The notes under the pieces are model-generated. The model was given only the letters and a program-made list of their open reading frames with translations, did not search any database and was not told the DNA's origin. The position numbers were made by a program, and so were the translations under genes. Below are positions 45,130 to 53,559 of a DNA stretch of 64,000 nucleotides, piece by piece; the first letter of the stretch is position 1, and the number at the start of each line of letters is the position of its first letter. Where the stretch lies: NCBI GenBank assembly GCA_050331455.1, contig JBHJGV010000043.1, forward strand, positions 1-64,000, written 5' to 3'. The stretch is from CAYUYV01 sp050331455 (GTDB lineage Bacteria > Pseudomonadota > Alphaproteobacteria > JAJFIK01).

Positions 45130-46533
45130 CTAGCTCGGCAGCGTAAGGCGCGCGATGAGCCCGCCCCCCGGCCGGTCGATCAAGTCGATGCGGCCGCCAT
45201 GACCGCGAATGATTGTGTAGCTGAGGGCCAGGCCCAGCCCGGCATGGGGACGATGGTCCAAGTCAGCACCAGCCTGGGAGCTAACTTGGTTCGGATGCCG
45301 GCCGGTCGCGGTGCTGGGTCGGGAAAACGGCTCAAACAAGAGAGGGCGCATCGTGGGGTCGATTCCCGGTCCTCGGTCTTTCACATCAATGGTCACCTGG
45401 TCAGCGCCGTGCTGGAGCACCACTTCCGCGCTTCCCGCGTACTCGACCGCATTCTGCACCAAATTTGACACGGCCCTGCGCATGGCATCGGGGCGAATGG
45501 CAACCACCAAACGATCAGGACCGATTAAGCTAACTGGCTCACCAGCCTCTAACGCATCATCGCAAATATCCTGCACAAGCGCGGTCAGATCGGTCGGTGT
45601 CTTCGGCTCGTGCCAATCATCCTCACGCGCGAAATCCAGGTGGCGATCGATGATGCGAACCAGAAAGTCCAAATCTCGGGCCGACTTTTGCCGCATGTCT
45701 TTGTCGGGGATGTATTCGAGCCGCATGCGGAGCCTGGTGAGCAGGGTGCGCATGTCATGCGCGATACCGGCGAGCAAACGGGTCCTTTGTTCGACAAGAT
45801 CCACGATGCGTCGCTGCATTTGGTTGAAAGCGGCTGCGACTTGTCGGATTTCTGCGACGCCTTCTTCTGGTAAGGGCGGGGCGGCGATGTTCTCGCCAAG
45901 GCGGTCGGCAGCAGCGGCGATTGTCGACAAGGGTGCCGCGACGCGCCGAATAACGACGAGTAACGCCGCTAGGAAAACGAGTAAAAAACCGCCGATGCCA
46001 ACGATGGTCCATAACGCGGCTAAGCGACCAAGCACAGAATCGGAGATGACAAGCGTCATATATTGTCCGTCGCGCAGGCGGCTGGTCACCACGACTTCCT
46101 GGACATAAAATGCGAAGCCCTTGCGACGGCGTAGCCAGAGACGAGTGTCTGCATCGAGCGCTTCGGCTTCATCGCGCAAGTAATCGCGAACCACCGATAA
46201 AATCAGCTTCCCTTCCGATAGAGAACCGGGTTCCGGCCTGGCCGGGTCGGCGGCGACACTCACCTGCAGGCCCGCCCCATTGATGGCGCGCATAAGTATC
46301 TGGCGGTCTTCACCGCTCACCCGGTTCATTCCCTGAACCACGGCGGCGATCTGGTCGGGGACGGGATATCGCGCCTCGAGCCCCTGTTGCGCCCGGTCCT
46401 GCGCGTACCGCCACACCAGTGTCGCGCCACTGATATACACGACCAGGGCGATCATCAGCCCGATACCCAGGATGCTCCACAACACGTTGAGACGTCGCGA
46501 AACGCGGCGCCATCGGGCGGAGCGCTTGGTCAT
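45130..46533 (-). CDS. Two-component sensor histidine kinase (EnvZ/CpxA-type)
   Basis: This 467-residue inner-membrane kinase has two membrane helices (about residues 18-40 and 172-195) around a periplasmic sensor of about 130 residues, a HAMP linker (196-250), a dimerisation/phosphoacceptor domain with His259 in LAGIAHDMRTLLTRLRMRL, and an ATPase domain with the N-box (SNLVQNAVEYA, Asn361) and G-box (DVKDRGPGI, GLGLAL). The H-box has AHDMRTLLT rather than the usual AHDLRTPLT. It lies nine bases downstream of its response regulator, so the two form a pair. The ligand is unknown. Confidence 0.92.
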   Translation of the reverse strand: MTKRSARWRRVSRRLNVLWSILGIGLMIALVVYISGATLVWRYAQDRAQQGLEARYPVPDQIAAVVQGMNRVSGEDRQILMRAINGAGLQVSVAADPARPEPGSLSEGKLILSVVRDYLRDEAEALDADTRLWLRRRKGFAFYVQEVVVTSRLRDGQYMTLVISDSVLGRLAALWTIVGIGGFLLVFLAALLVVIRRVAAPLSTIAAAADRLGENIAAPPLPEEGVAEIRQVAAAFNQMQRRIVDLVEQRTRLLAGIAHDMRTLLTRLRMRLEYIPDKDMRQKSARDLDFLVRIIDRHLDFAREDDWHEPKTPTDLTALVQDICDDALEAGEPVSLIGPDRLVVAIRPDAMRRAVSNLVQNAVEYAGSAEVVLQHGADQVTIDVKDRGPGIDPTMRPLLFEPFSRPSTATGRHPNQVSSQAGADLDHRPHAGLGLALSYTIIRGHGGRIDLIDRPGGGLIARLTLPS

Positions 46534-46542
46534 GTCAGGCCG

Positions 46543-47322
46543 TCACTCTGCGGTGACCGTTTCTGTGAAGAGAAACCCACCGGCACGAACGGTCTTGATC
46601 AATTGCGGTTGTTTAGGGTCGTCTTCTATCTTACGGCGCAAACGGCTGATGCGTAGATCAAGGCTGCGGTCCTCTGGGTCCGGCGCCCGCCCGTGGAGGA
46701 GGTCGAAAATCTCCAGTCGGCTCAAAACCCGCTGGGGACGTTCAACCAAGATGAGCAGGACATCGAACTCGGCGTCCGATAAGGGCACCAGCGCTCCGTC
46801 GGCGGCCCGCAATTCTCGCTTTGCCACGTGCAAGCGCCAGCCAAGGAAGGATAAGACCGCCGGTCTGGCCGCCTGGCTTGTGCCTAGTGTGCTGGGCCGG
46901 CATTGTTCGGGTGCCCGGCTGCGCCGCAGGATTGCGCGGATACGCGACACCAATTCTCTCGGTTCGAACGGTTTGCAGACATAGTCATCGGCGCCCAGGT
47001 CAATCCCGTCAATGCGGTCCTGCACGGTGGACCGTGCCGTCAGCATAATGATGGGACAATCAGTTCTCAGCCGCCATTCTCGGCATAGGGAGAGGCCGTC
47101 ATCATCGCCCAGCGTTAAGTCGAGTAGGATCAGGTCGGGGTCGGCGTGATCGAGGGCACTGCGCGCTTCGCCGGCCGTCGAAATTGGTAGGACCTGAAAA
47201 CCCTGGCCCTGAAGGTAGTTGCCAATGATCACCCGCAATTCCTCATCGTCGTCAACCAGCATGATTCGTGCAGCGCTATAGCTGGGCGCTATAGATGGTG
47301 TTTCGTGTCTATCTTGGAACAT
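46543..47322 (-). CDS. Two-component response regulator (OmpR family)
   Basis: This 259-residue regulator has a receiver domain with the acidic pocket MLVDDDEEL, the phosphoacceptor Asp68 in LILLDLTLGDDDG, a threonine in IIMLTARS and the lysine in DDYVCKPFEPRELVSRI. The C-terminal winged helix (about residues 160-255) is of OmpR type (LSDAEFDVLLILVERPQRVLSRLEI, RSLDLRISRLRRKIEDDP, IKTVRAGGFLF). The ATG at 47322 is preferred over a GTG at 47364. The IS remnant begins just upstream, so its promoter region may have been altered by that insertion. Confidence 0.92.
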   Translation of the reverse strand: MFQDRHETPSIAPSYSAARIMLVDDDEELRVIIGNYLQGQGFQVLPISTAGEARSALDHADPDLILLDLTLGDDDGLSLCREWRLRTDCPIIMLTARSTVQDRIDGIDLGADDYVCKPFEPRELVSRIRAILRRSRAPEQCRPSTLGTSQAARPAVLSFLGWRLHVAKRELRAADGALVPLSDAEFDVLLILVERPQRVLSRLEIFDLLHGRAPDPEDRSLDLRISRLRRKIEDDPKQPQLIKTVRAGGFLFTETVTAE

Positions 47323-47382
47323 CGTCTCAGTGTGCCCGTCTCTTTTTTGGAGACCAAGTAACACTTTGTATCAAACCGTTGG

Positions 47383-48337
47383 TCACGATCGGCCGCCGGC
47401 GCCATTTACTGACCCAGCATCCCCCAGATGGAATGGCGTCTTGCAGTGAGACTGGCAGAGCGCGCGCCGTTTTCCAAGTCTGCTGCGCGTGGCGACCACG
47501 ACCCGGGGTTGGTTTTGGACTGGGCGCGGCTTGTTCCAGCTTTTGGCCCGGTAGGTGAAGCGCGCATAATGGCGTTCGATCTTGCCCGAGGGACGTCCCG
47601 GTCTGCGCTTAAGGAGGTGAGCGACCCGGCGCTCCAGAACCTTGTTGCCCCGTAGCCGGATCGCGTAACCAAAATCGTTCGCTTCGAGATAATCAAACAG
47701 CTCCGGAATGGCGAAGGCGGCGTCGGCCCGCAGATATCTTCGCCACAGGCCGGACCATCGATAGCGCTTGATGACAGGCCCCAGAACCGCCTGCCAATCA
47801 TGCGCGCTGTGCACATTGCCGGGCCGAAGCGCGCATCGTTCCAGATCGCCATGCTGGTTGAAGACGAACAGCGGATGATAGCAATTGCAGCCAAAATGGC
47901 CGTTGTAGGCCGAGCCTTCCTGTGATCCGTGCACGGGGCTTTCGGAGCTGTCGATGTCGAGGATCAGATCTCAAAGCGCCCCATCTGACTTTCCGAGGCT
48001 GCGAGGCGGTCGAAATCGCGCCGGCCGGCGATCACGCGCATGACAGGATCACGAGCAAGACGACCGGCGTCATTGACGTCTTCATATCCGTCGATGCGCC
48101 CAAACACTGACTGGCGAAACACGCCAGCAGATCGTGGCGTGCATTCCCGCCGGTGCGATTGTCGCGCAGCGCCCACGACGCCATCTGTGTCAACCCAAGG
48201 GCGTCGTCAAACTCCCGGAACAACATCAATCCGCCATCGGAACTGAGCTGAGCGCCGTGGAACTGAAGCTTCAGACGCCGGTCAAATCTGACCGTCAACG
48301 GCGCGGAAGTCGATTCACCCGCAGCCCGCGCCGACAA
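47383..48337 (-). pseudogene. Decayed IS1380-type transposase
   Basis: Minus-strand fragments in at least three reading frames together resemble an IS1380-family transposase: FHGAQLSSDGGLMLFREFDDAL near the N-terminus, then GRIDGYEDVNDAGRLARDPVM, and, after a frame change and internal deletion near 47970, SSESPVHGSQEGSAYNGHFG, CYHPLFVFNQHGDLERCALR and GLWRRYLRADAAFAIPELF. The C-terminal third is missing: similarity stops after about RYARFTYRAKSW-like sequence near 47550. No complete transposase can be made. I cannot identify flanking inverted repeats with confidence. Confidence 0.8.
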
Positions 48338-48436
48338 AGCACCGATAGAACGAACCCAATGTCTTGATTTGCCTCAACAAACCAGACTCCGACACGCCGA
48401 AACTGTCAACCCATCTGGGATATGCGGGTTTATTCA

Positions 48437-49648
48437 TTACGCCTCCTCGAAATGCTTTCGCACTTCGCCGTTGCCGACGAATTGTGAAAGCAGACGATAA
48501 TTGCCGGTTTCCTTGCGAACGCGACCGGCTACAATGGCAGGGTGCACCGCGGCCTCCTGCGCCAGGCCCATAATTTTTATCGGCGACGCGTCGCGGTTCG
48601 TCTCAAGTTCCGCCCACAAGTCCTCTGGGATAAGGGCGCCTTGGGCCAAAGCGTCGGCTTCATCCTCTTTGTCCCAATCTTCATCATGGTCAGTCTTGTC
48701 GAGGCTGAGATCGTCGATGATGTAGTCGGTGTCGTCGTGAAGATGCCATCCAAGGTGGGCCAGCTCATGGAGCAGGCAGAACCAAAAATTATCGATCCGA
48801 TCGTATCGCACAGTCACGCCAACAACTGGCACGCCTTCCTTGGTGCGCATGGCGGCGCCGTCGAGATAGGTTTTGGGAAGATGTTGTGCGTAGACAAGCG
48901 CGATCCCGTGCTGCGCCAGAAATTCGACCGCGAGCTGCGGGCCGTTCGTAAAAACGCTGAGACGGGCGACTTCCCGCAAAAACGCCTCGTCAATCGTTCC
49001 GTCTTCATACTTGTCTTCGAGACCGCGGCTCCTCGCTTCCGCCAACACGTGAAGGCACCAGGCCTGCAATGCGTAAGGGTCCATTCGCGCGTTGCGTCGC
49101 ACGGAATTGTTCTTCCGGTAAAGCGCCACCGATAGCGCGTTCGGCCCGCCCGCCTGACGGATGAGTTTGCGCATCACTTCTTCGGCTCGATCCTTGAGAT
49201 CGCGGGAATTCTTGATCCAGTTCAGCTTCGCCATCTGGACTACAGGGAAACGATCCCAACTCACATCTTCAAGATCGTCGGGGAGCGAAGCGGTCGGCTC
49301 CCCGATCAAAACCTCCGCGGGAATGCCCAGATGTGCATTCAGAGCCCGGATCATTTTGAGCGTCAGCGGACGTTTTCGCGCCAGCACTTCGGAAACTTTC
49401 GCGCTACTGCCGATATAGGCTTTCAGATCAGTGCGCGTCAGATTTTGCTGCTCCATACGGAACAGGATTGCGTCTATGGGATCCGGTCGAGGGATCGGAT
49501 GGCGCGTTTCCTCATACACTTCAACGAGAGTGGTGATGACGTCCAGTTCGTCAGACGCTGCATGATCATCCGCCTCCATTAACGCAGAGATGCGTTCAAG
49601 AGCATGATCGTAATCAGCTTCAGTTTTGATGGGTCTAATCGCCGTCAT
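48437..49648 (-). CDS. HigA-like antitoxin fused to ImmA/IrrE zinc peptidase domain
   Basis: This 403-residue protein has two parts. Residues 1-120 match HigA-type antitoxins (MTAIRPIKTEADYDHALERI, LDVITTLVEVYEETRHPI, FRMEQQNLTRTDLKAYIGSSAKVSEVLARKRPLTL), including the helix-turn-helix. Residues 220-403 form an ImmA/IrrE peptidase domain with zinc motif HELAH (294-298) and a downstream acidic ligand in DKEDEADALAQGA (Glu330 region). GAGGAGG lies six bases before the ATG at 49648, and the gene overlaps the toxin gene by 14 bases. The fusion suggests that the antitoxin's stability or its repression is controlled by proteolysis. Known HigA antitoxins of this type are only about 120 residues. Confidence 0.88.
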   Translation of the reverse strand: MTAIRPIKTEADYDHALERISALMEADDHAASDELDVITTLVEVYEETRHPIPRPDPIDAILFRMEQQNLTRTDLKAYIGSSAKVSEVLARKRPLTLKMIRALNAHLGIPAEVLIGEPTASLPDDLEDVSWDRFPVVQMAKLNWIKNSRDLKDRAEEVMRKLIRQAGGPNALSVALYRKNNSVRRNARMDPYALQAWCLHVLAEARSRGLEDKYEDGTIDEAFLREVARLSVFTNGPQLAVEFLAQHGIALVYAQHLPKTYLDGAAMRTKEGVPVVGVTVRYDRIDNFWFCLLHELAHLGWHLHDDTDYIIDDLSLDKTDHDEDWDKEDEADALAQGALIPEDLWAELETNRDASPIKIMGLAQEAAVHPAIVAGRVRKETGNYRLLSQFVGNGEVRKHFEEA

Positions 49649-49943
49649 ATTGAACCTCCTCTGCATTTATCTTGTCGTACTCCGCATGCGTCCCAACAAA
49701 CTTGATGAAAACGATCCCAATCTCGTAGTTGACGCCGACGACGAGCCGATACTTGTTGCCTGCAATATTGAACACGACGCGCCCGCCTTTCAGAATGCTG
49801 GCGCTGCGATACTTCTCCTTTATGTCCGCTGGCGTTTTCCATTCCGCCGCCTCAACCTCGTGATACCAGGCGTACAGGGACGTCGACGCTTCCGGGACGC
49901 GCTCGCCATATTCCCTCAGGGTTTTCAGTGCGATGACGCGCAT
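49635..49943 (-). CDS. higB: HigB-family type II toxin
   Basis: This 102-residue protein matches the HigB family (mRNA interferase, ribosome-dependent). Its start MRVIALKTLREYGERVPEA and the core AWYHEVEAAEWKTPADIKEKY, NKYRLVVGVNYEIGIVFIKFVGTHAEYDKI are typical. It precedes the antitoxin gene, which is the usual higBA order, with a 14-base overlap. The ATG at 49943 follows a strong promoter so closely that the transcript would be almost leaderless. Confidence 0.9.
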   Translation of the reverse strand: MRVIALKTLREYGERVPEASTSLYAWYHEVEAAEWKTPADIKEKYRSASILKGGRVVFNIAGNKYRLVVGVNYEIGIVFIKFVGTHAEYDKINAEEVQYDGD

Positions 49944-49951
49944 CAGTAGAT

Positions 49952-49961
49952 CCTATATAGG
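49952..49961. promoter_or_regulatory. Palindromic operator candidate over the -10 box
   Basis: CCTATATAGG is a perfect 10-bp palindrome that contains the -10 hexamer. HigA-type antitoxins repress their own operon by binding palindromes at the promoter, so this is the likely operator. Confidence 0.55.
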
Positions 49962-49982
49962 GCATTTTCGTTTTGGGGTCAA
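49954..49982 (-). promoter_or_regulatory. Promoter of the higB-antitoxin operon
   Basis: On the minus strand a -35 box TTGACC (49977-49982) and a -10 box TATATA (49954-49959) are separated by 17 bases, a near-consensus sigma-70 arrangement. Transcription would begin around 49946-49948, a few bases before the higB start codon. Confidence 0.75.
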
Positions 49983-50304
49983 TATAATACGCTCCCTTTT
50001 TGGGAGCAATCATATTCGCGGACCGTGCAAACCTCTCTCACTTGCGCAGATTCTCCTGAACGCAAAAGCTTTTCGGCTTGCGGGGCCTCGCCCCGCGGCC
50101 GCATAGGGCTCGGCGATGTGGCAAGACCACGGTCAAATCGCGTATTTGTTCGAGGCCCTAGAACCCACGATAATGGCGGACGTGTCTTGGCTAAGGCCAA
50201 ACGCCAAAAAGGTGTACCTGAATGAAAACCATTTTGTGTCCCCGCGCGTAGACCGACTCCCATATCATGCTGATTTTATTGAGATTTTATCTGGACTGTG
50301 AGCG
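49983..50304. other. Island right end, no gene seen
   Basis: About 320 bases between the higB promoter and the right-hand repeat. It contains a few short frames (for example 50116-50301, 61 codons) with no family character. No integrase or excisionase is recognisable here. Confidence 0.5.
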
Positions 50305-50327
50305 CATCGCCCGCTCCAGATTTTTCA
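50305..50327 (+). repeat. attR-like direct repeat (23 bp)
   Basis: Identical over 23 bases to 43286-43308, the tRNA-Gly 3' end. Bases on either side differ from that copy, so the match is limited to the repeat itself. It marks the right boundary of the island. Confidence 0.9.
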
Positions 50328-50553
50328 GTTCATTGGTCATGGGCTCGTTCAAGGCGGCGGCAGGTTTGGTGTCTGACGGGGCGCGGGCGTCGAAGAACCC
50401 GGCGGCGCAGGCCCCCATTGCCGAAAGACCTGGACCCGTATGGCGGATTTTAATCCGCCCTCCATGGATGACCTGATCGATTAACGGATCGTCAGTGGAC
50501 TGGCACGTTGGGGTGCATTTTTTATCCGCAGACGGTCGATTGGGGGCGTTGCG

Positions 50554-51591
50554 TCATGGGGCGTCGGGGGCGCGCAGGAGGCGGCGGGCGCGCTTCAGGG
50601 CGGCGCGGAGGCGGGCGCGGGGGCCGTGGAAGCGGGCTTTGCGCAGATCCTCGCGGAGCGCCGCGGGCGGCGTGCCGGCGAGGAGCAGGATGGTGGCGGC
50701 GTAATTGGCGGCCACCTGGATTTCAAAAAAGAGCGGGTCCTCAAGCCGGGCATGCAAAGCGCCCACGCCCTTGAGGGTGCCGGGCATGCGCTCAAGGAAC
50801 CGTGTGAGGAGCGCCTCGCGCTCTCCGAGCCGTGCCAGACAGGCCGCCGGGTCTGACTTGAAATCCGACACGGCCTGCCAGCTGATCCGCCGACGGATCC
50901 AGGCCTGGTCGATCCGGTCCCCATGGACCCGGTGCCGCATGCGGAGCGCTGGATCCCAGAATGCCTGCCAGCCCTGCGCCTTCAGGGTGCGGATGACATC
51001 CACTTCCTCGTTCGATTCCAGGACAAAATCCCCCGTCCGCCCCAGGCGTTCGGAAAACCCCCCGGTTTGGACCAGGGCCTCCCGGCGAAAGGCGATATTG
51101 GTGCCGGCGATCCATTCTTTCTCGCCCAACTCCCGCCACGCGCCCCCCCAATCGACCACGGTCAGCAAGGTCAGCAGGCTGTCGGCGAGCCAGGCCGGAC
51201 GCTCGCAGGGCCAGATGGGATCGACGGGCCCACCCACGACGCCGGCCTTGGCGCCGGCCGAAGCGAAGCCATCGAGAATGCCCGAGAGCCAATCCGGCGG
51301 AGCCACCGCATCGTCGTCCAGATAGGCGATGAAGGCGCAGTCGCCGCTCAAATCCACCGCGCGGTTGCGCGCCCGGGACAGGCCGGGCATGGTTTCGATC
51401 CGATAGCGGATGTTTTCCACACCATCCCATTCGGCCTGAAGTGTAAGGCCCGTCTCGGTCGGTCCCGTATTGTCGATGATCAGGATCCGGTAGCGGTCCG
51501 GGTCAAGGGTCTGGCCGCGCACGCTGTCGAGGGCCAGGGGCAGCAGGTCATGGCGCGCGTAGGTGCAGATCGCCGCGCAGATCTCGGGCAT
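50554..51591 (-). CDS. Glycosyltransferase family 2
   Basis: This 345-residue enzyme has the GT-A fold: AICTYARHDLLPLALDSVRGQ at the start, then the donor metal site in AFIAYLDDDAVAPPDWLSGIL (DDD) and a downstream FAGTNIAFRREAL-like block (WIAGTNIAFRREALVQTGGFSERLG). The catalytic-base region is FVLESNEEVDVIRTLKAQGW. It is cytoplasmic and lacks membrane helices. Its start overlaps the upstream phosphodiesterase gene by 44 bases. The sugar and acceptor are unknown; a link with the glycosyltransferase locus at 8.5-17 kb is possible but speculative. Confidence 0.88.
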   Translation of the reverse strand: MPEICAAICTYARHDLLPLALDSVRGQTLDPDRYRILIIDNTGPTETGLTLQAEWDGVENIRYRIETMPGLSRARNRAVDLSGDCAFIAYLDDDAVAPPDWLSGILDGFASAGAKAGVVGGPVDPIWPCERPAWLADSLLTLLTVVDWGGAWRELGEKEWIAGTNIAFRREALVQTGGFSERLGRTGDFVLESNEEVDVIRTLKAQGWQAFWDPALRMRHRVHGDRIDQAWIRRRISWQAVSDFKSDPAACLARLGEREALLTRFLERMPGTLKGVGALHARLEDPLFFEIQVAANYAATILLLAGTPPAALREDLRKARFHGPRARLRAALKRARRLLRAPDAP

Positions 51592-53275
51592 GGTCCTGCT
51601 CCACGGTCTCGGCCGGTCCCGTGCGTGCGCCGGGCCGGATGGATGTGCCCGACAGGGTGGACGGCGGCGTCGCACCGGCCAGCTCCAGGAGCGTGGGAAC
51701 CGCGTCCAGGGCGCGGCGCCGGCCATGCTCGCCCGCGGGCCACTCTGCGGCGTGGACATAAAGGACGCCGTCGCCGCCGGTATGGCCGCCGGTCCGGCGC
51801 ATGGGGCAGGGGCCGATCATGCCGTGGCGGGGATGCTCAAAGGCCTGGGGCGAGCCTTGCCAGATAACGATCAGATCGGCCTGGGTGCCGGGCAGGGCGA
51901 AGGGGTCGCCGGGACGGCCCGGCTCCCCATTGAACGCCGCGTGCTCGACGGCTCGGCTGATCGACCGCACGACCGGCGCGCCCGTGCGCGGGTCCCGGCA
52001 GGCCCGCAGCAAATCCTCGATCCGCGCGCAGGCTTCGTCATAGTCTTCCGGGTCGATGCGGCCCCCGACCTCCCGCCCTGTGAGGTTCAAACGGATCCGC
52101 CCGTCATAGAAAGAGGGCACGGCAAAGGCATCCATCCGTGACCAGAAGGGTTGGTAATGCTGCGATGGCATCCAACCGAGGCTCTCGGTCGCCAGGCCCG
52201 TCGCCGTGCTCCTTTCCGCCCCCGGAAGGAAACGGGCCACCCGCTGTTTCAGGCGGCCCAGCGGCGAAGGGCGAGGGCGCATGGATGCCCCGAGGTGGAA
52301 TTTCACCGCCAGGTCCCAATGCTCCCCGGGCGCAAGGGTGGGGCAGCCCTTGGGAGCATCGCGCCAGGCTGCGGGCGCCTCGAAATGGGGCGCGCCGAAG
52401 GCGTCCCGGTACAACAGTTCCGGCAGCAGGATCATGCTCGGCACATCGGCCTCGTTGGGGCCCATACCGTGCATGGAAAAAGCCATCAAAGGAATGTCGG
52501 GCCATTCTTCCATCAACATGCCGATGAGGCGATCGAGGGCCTCATAGACCCGGGTCAGGCCCTCGCCGGCCGCCCTGGCGCTCGGGTGGTCCGCCAGCGG
52601 ATGGTCCGGGTCCACGCCATGCCAGAAGGGTTCGATGGCCGAATGGAGCTCGCCGACCACGACCATGCCCAGGTCCCAGTCCCTGAACCGCTCCCGCAAG
52701 AGCCATTTCGTGATGGCGGTGCGCCTCTCGAGGGCCTCGACCAGGGCATCGGCGGCCCGGGCCGTGAGCGCCGGGTCGGGCCAGGTGAAGGCGTAGATAA
52801 AGTCGGGTGCGGGATAGGGGCCGAAGCGCGCCTCGATTTCCTGCATCAGGGAGGCCGGGCGGGCCGTGGGCTCGACGCCCGGGTCATGGGCGCCCCAACT
52901 GACCAGCCCGCGCAGATCCGGCGTGCGGGCAAGGTCGCAATAGGGAGCATCGAAAATCACCGGCTTCAGGCCGAGACCGGAAAAGACCGGTTGAAACGCC
53001 GTGGCCGGCTGGCGCGTGCGATAGGTGGCCGGGTCGAAATCGACGGCGGTCCAACGTCCGGAGCGCTCCGGGTTCAAGCCCGTGGCCACATGCTCCCACG
53101 CAAGGCCCGTATAGCGTTCCGGCCCGTGGTCGAGACCGAAGCGCGCGCTTTGCGCCTTGAGCCGGGCCAAATGGGGCATGCGGCCCTCGGCCATCAAGCG
53201 CTCGCCGAAGCTGGCCTCATACCCGTCGAGGCCCAGCACAATCACCCGGCCGGCCGTCCGTCCCCGTTCACCCAC
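51548..53275 (-). CDS. Type I phosphodiesterase / alkaline phosphatase-superfamily protein
   Basis: This 575-residue protein of the nucleotide pyrophosphatase / phosphodiesterase fold has VIVLGLDGYEASFGERLMAEGRMPHLARL near the start (metal aspartate), TGLAWEHVATGLNPERSG (nucleophile region), and a second metal site in IPLMAFSMHGMGPN and GEHWDLAVKFHLGAS. No signal peptide is visible, so it seems cytoplasmic. The start is uncertain: the GTG at 53275 has AGGGAGG four bases upstream; a TTG at 53344 is further out. It overlaps the GT2 gene by 44 bases, which suggests a joint role in glycan or nucleotide-sugar metabolism. Confidence 0.82.
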   Translation of the reverse strand: MGERGRTAGRVIVLGLDGYEASFGERLMAEGRMPHLARLKAQSARFGLDHGPERYTGLAWEHVATGLNPERSGRWTAVDFDPATYRTRQPATAFQPVFSGLGLKPVIFDAPYCDLARTPDLRGLVSWGAHDPGVEPTARPASLMQEIEARFGPYPAPDFIYAFTWPDPALTARAADALVEALERRTAITKWLLRERFRDWDLGMVVVGELHSAIEPFWHGVDPDHPLADHPSARAAGEGLTRVYEALDRLIGMLMEEWPDIPLMAFSMHGMGPNEADVPSMILLPELLYRDAFGAPHFEAPAAWRDAPKGCPTLAPGEHWDLAVKFHLGASMRPRPSPLGRLKQRVARFLPGAERSTATGLATESLGWMPSQHYQPFWSRMDAFAVPSFYDGRIRLNLTGREVGGRIDPEDYDEACARIEDLLRACRDPRTGAPVVRSISRAVEHAAFNGEPGRPGDPFALPGTQADLIVIWQGSPQAFEHPRHGMIGPCPMRRTGGHTGGDGVLYVHAAEWPAGEHGRRRALDAVPTLLELAGATPPSTLSGTSIRPGARTGPAETVEQDHARDLRGDLHLRAP

Positions 53276-53559
53276 CGGCGCCTCCCTGCTGACAATCTCA
53301 TCCTCCGATCCCAACTGGCGGACCAGCGAGGATGCCCGATACAAAGGCCCTTACGATGCAGGGCGGTGACGGATCCGCTTGGCATTTTCACCCGGTCTGC
53401 CGGAAAGATTGGCACAGCAGGCGCGTAAAACGCCAGCCGGCACGTCTTTTACAGGTCGGCCCGGTTCGAACATGAATAAAGGGTGGATGCGGATGGTCTG
53501 TCAAAAGGTCTTTTGCTGAAACGGTTTGGATCAGGCGGCCGAAGATGAGTCTACGGTCT

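Larger units (their letters stand above)
43286..50327. mobile_element. Genomic island inserted at tRNA-Gly
   Basis: About 7 kb bounded by perfect 23-bp copies of the tRNA-Gly 3' end plus nine downstream bases. Sequence inside is visibly less G+C-rich in its outer parts than the flanks. It carries an EF-hand protein, a secreted protein, a two-component system, a broken IS1380-type transposase and a toxin-antitoxin module. No integrase is recognisable, so it seems to have lost its own mobility. Confidence 0.8.

Noticed and set aside
47428..47655. Plus-strand frame inside the IS remnant
   Set aside because: Antisense of the transposase fragment with no protein-family character.
50116..50301. 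Small plus-strand frame near the right repeat
   Set aside because: 61 codons, no family character and no ribosome binding site; it runs up to the attachment repeat. Kept only as part of the intergenic entry.
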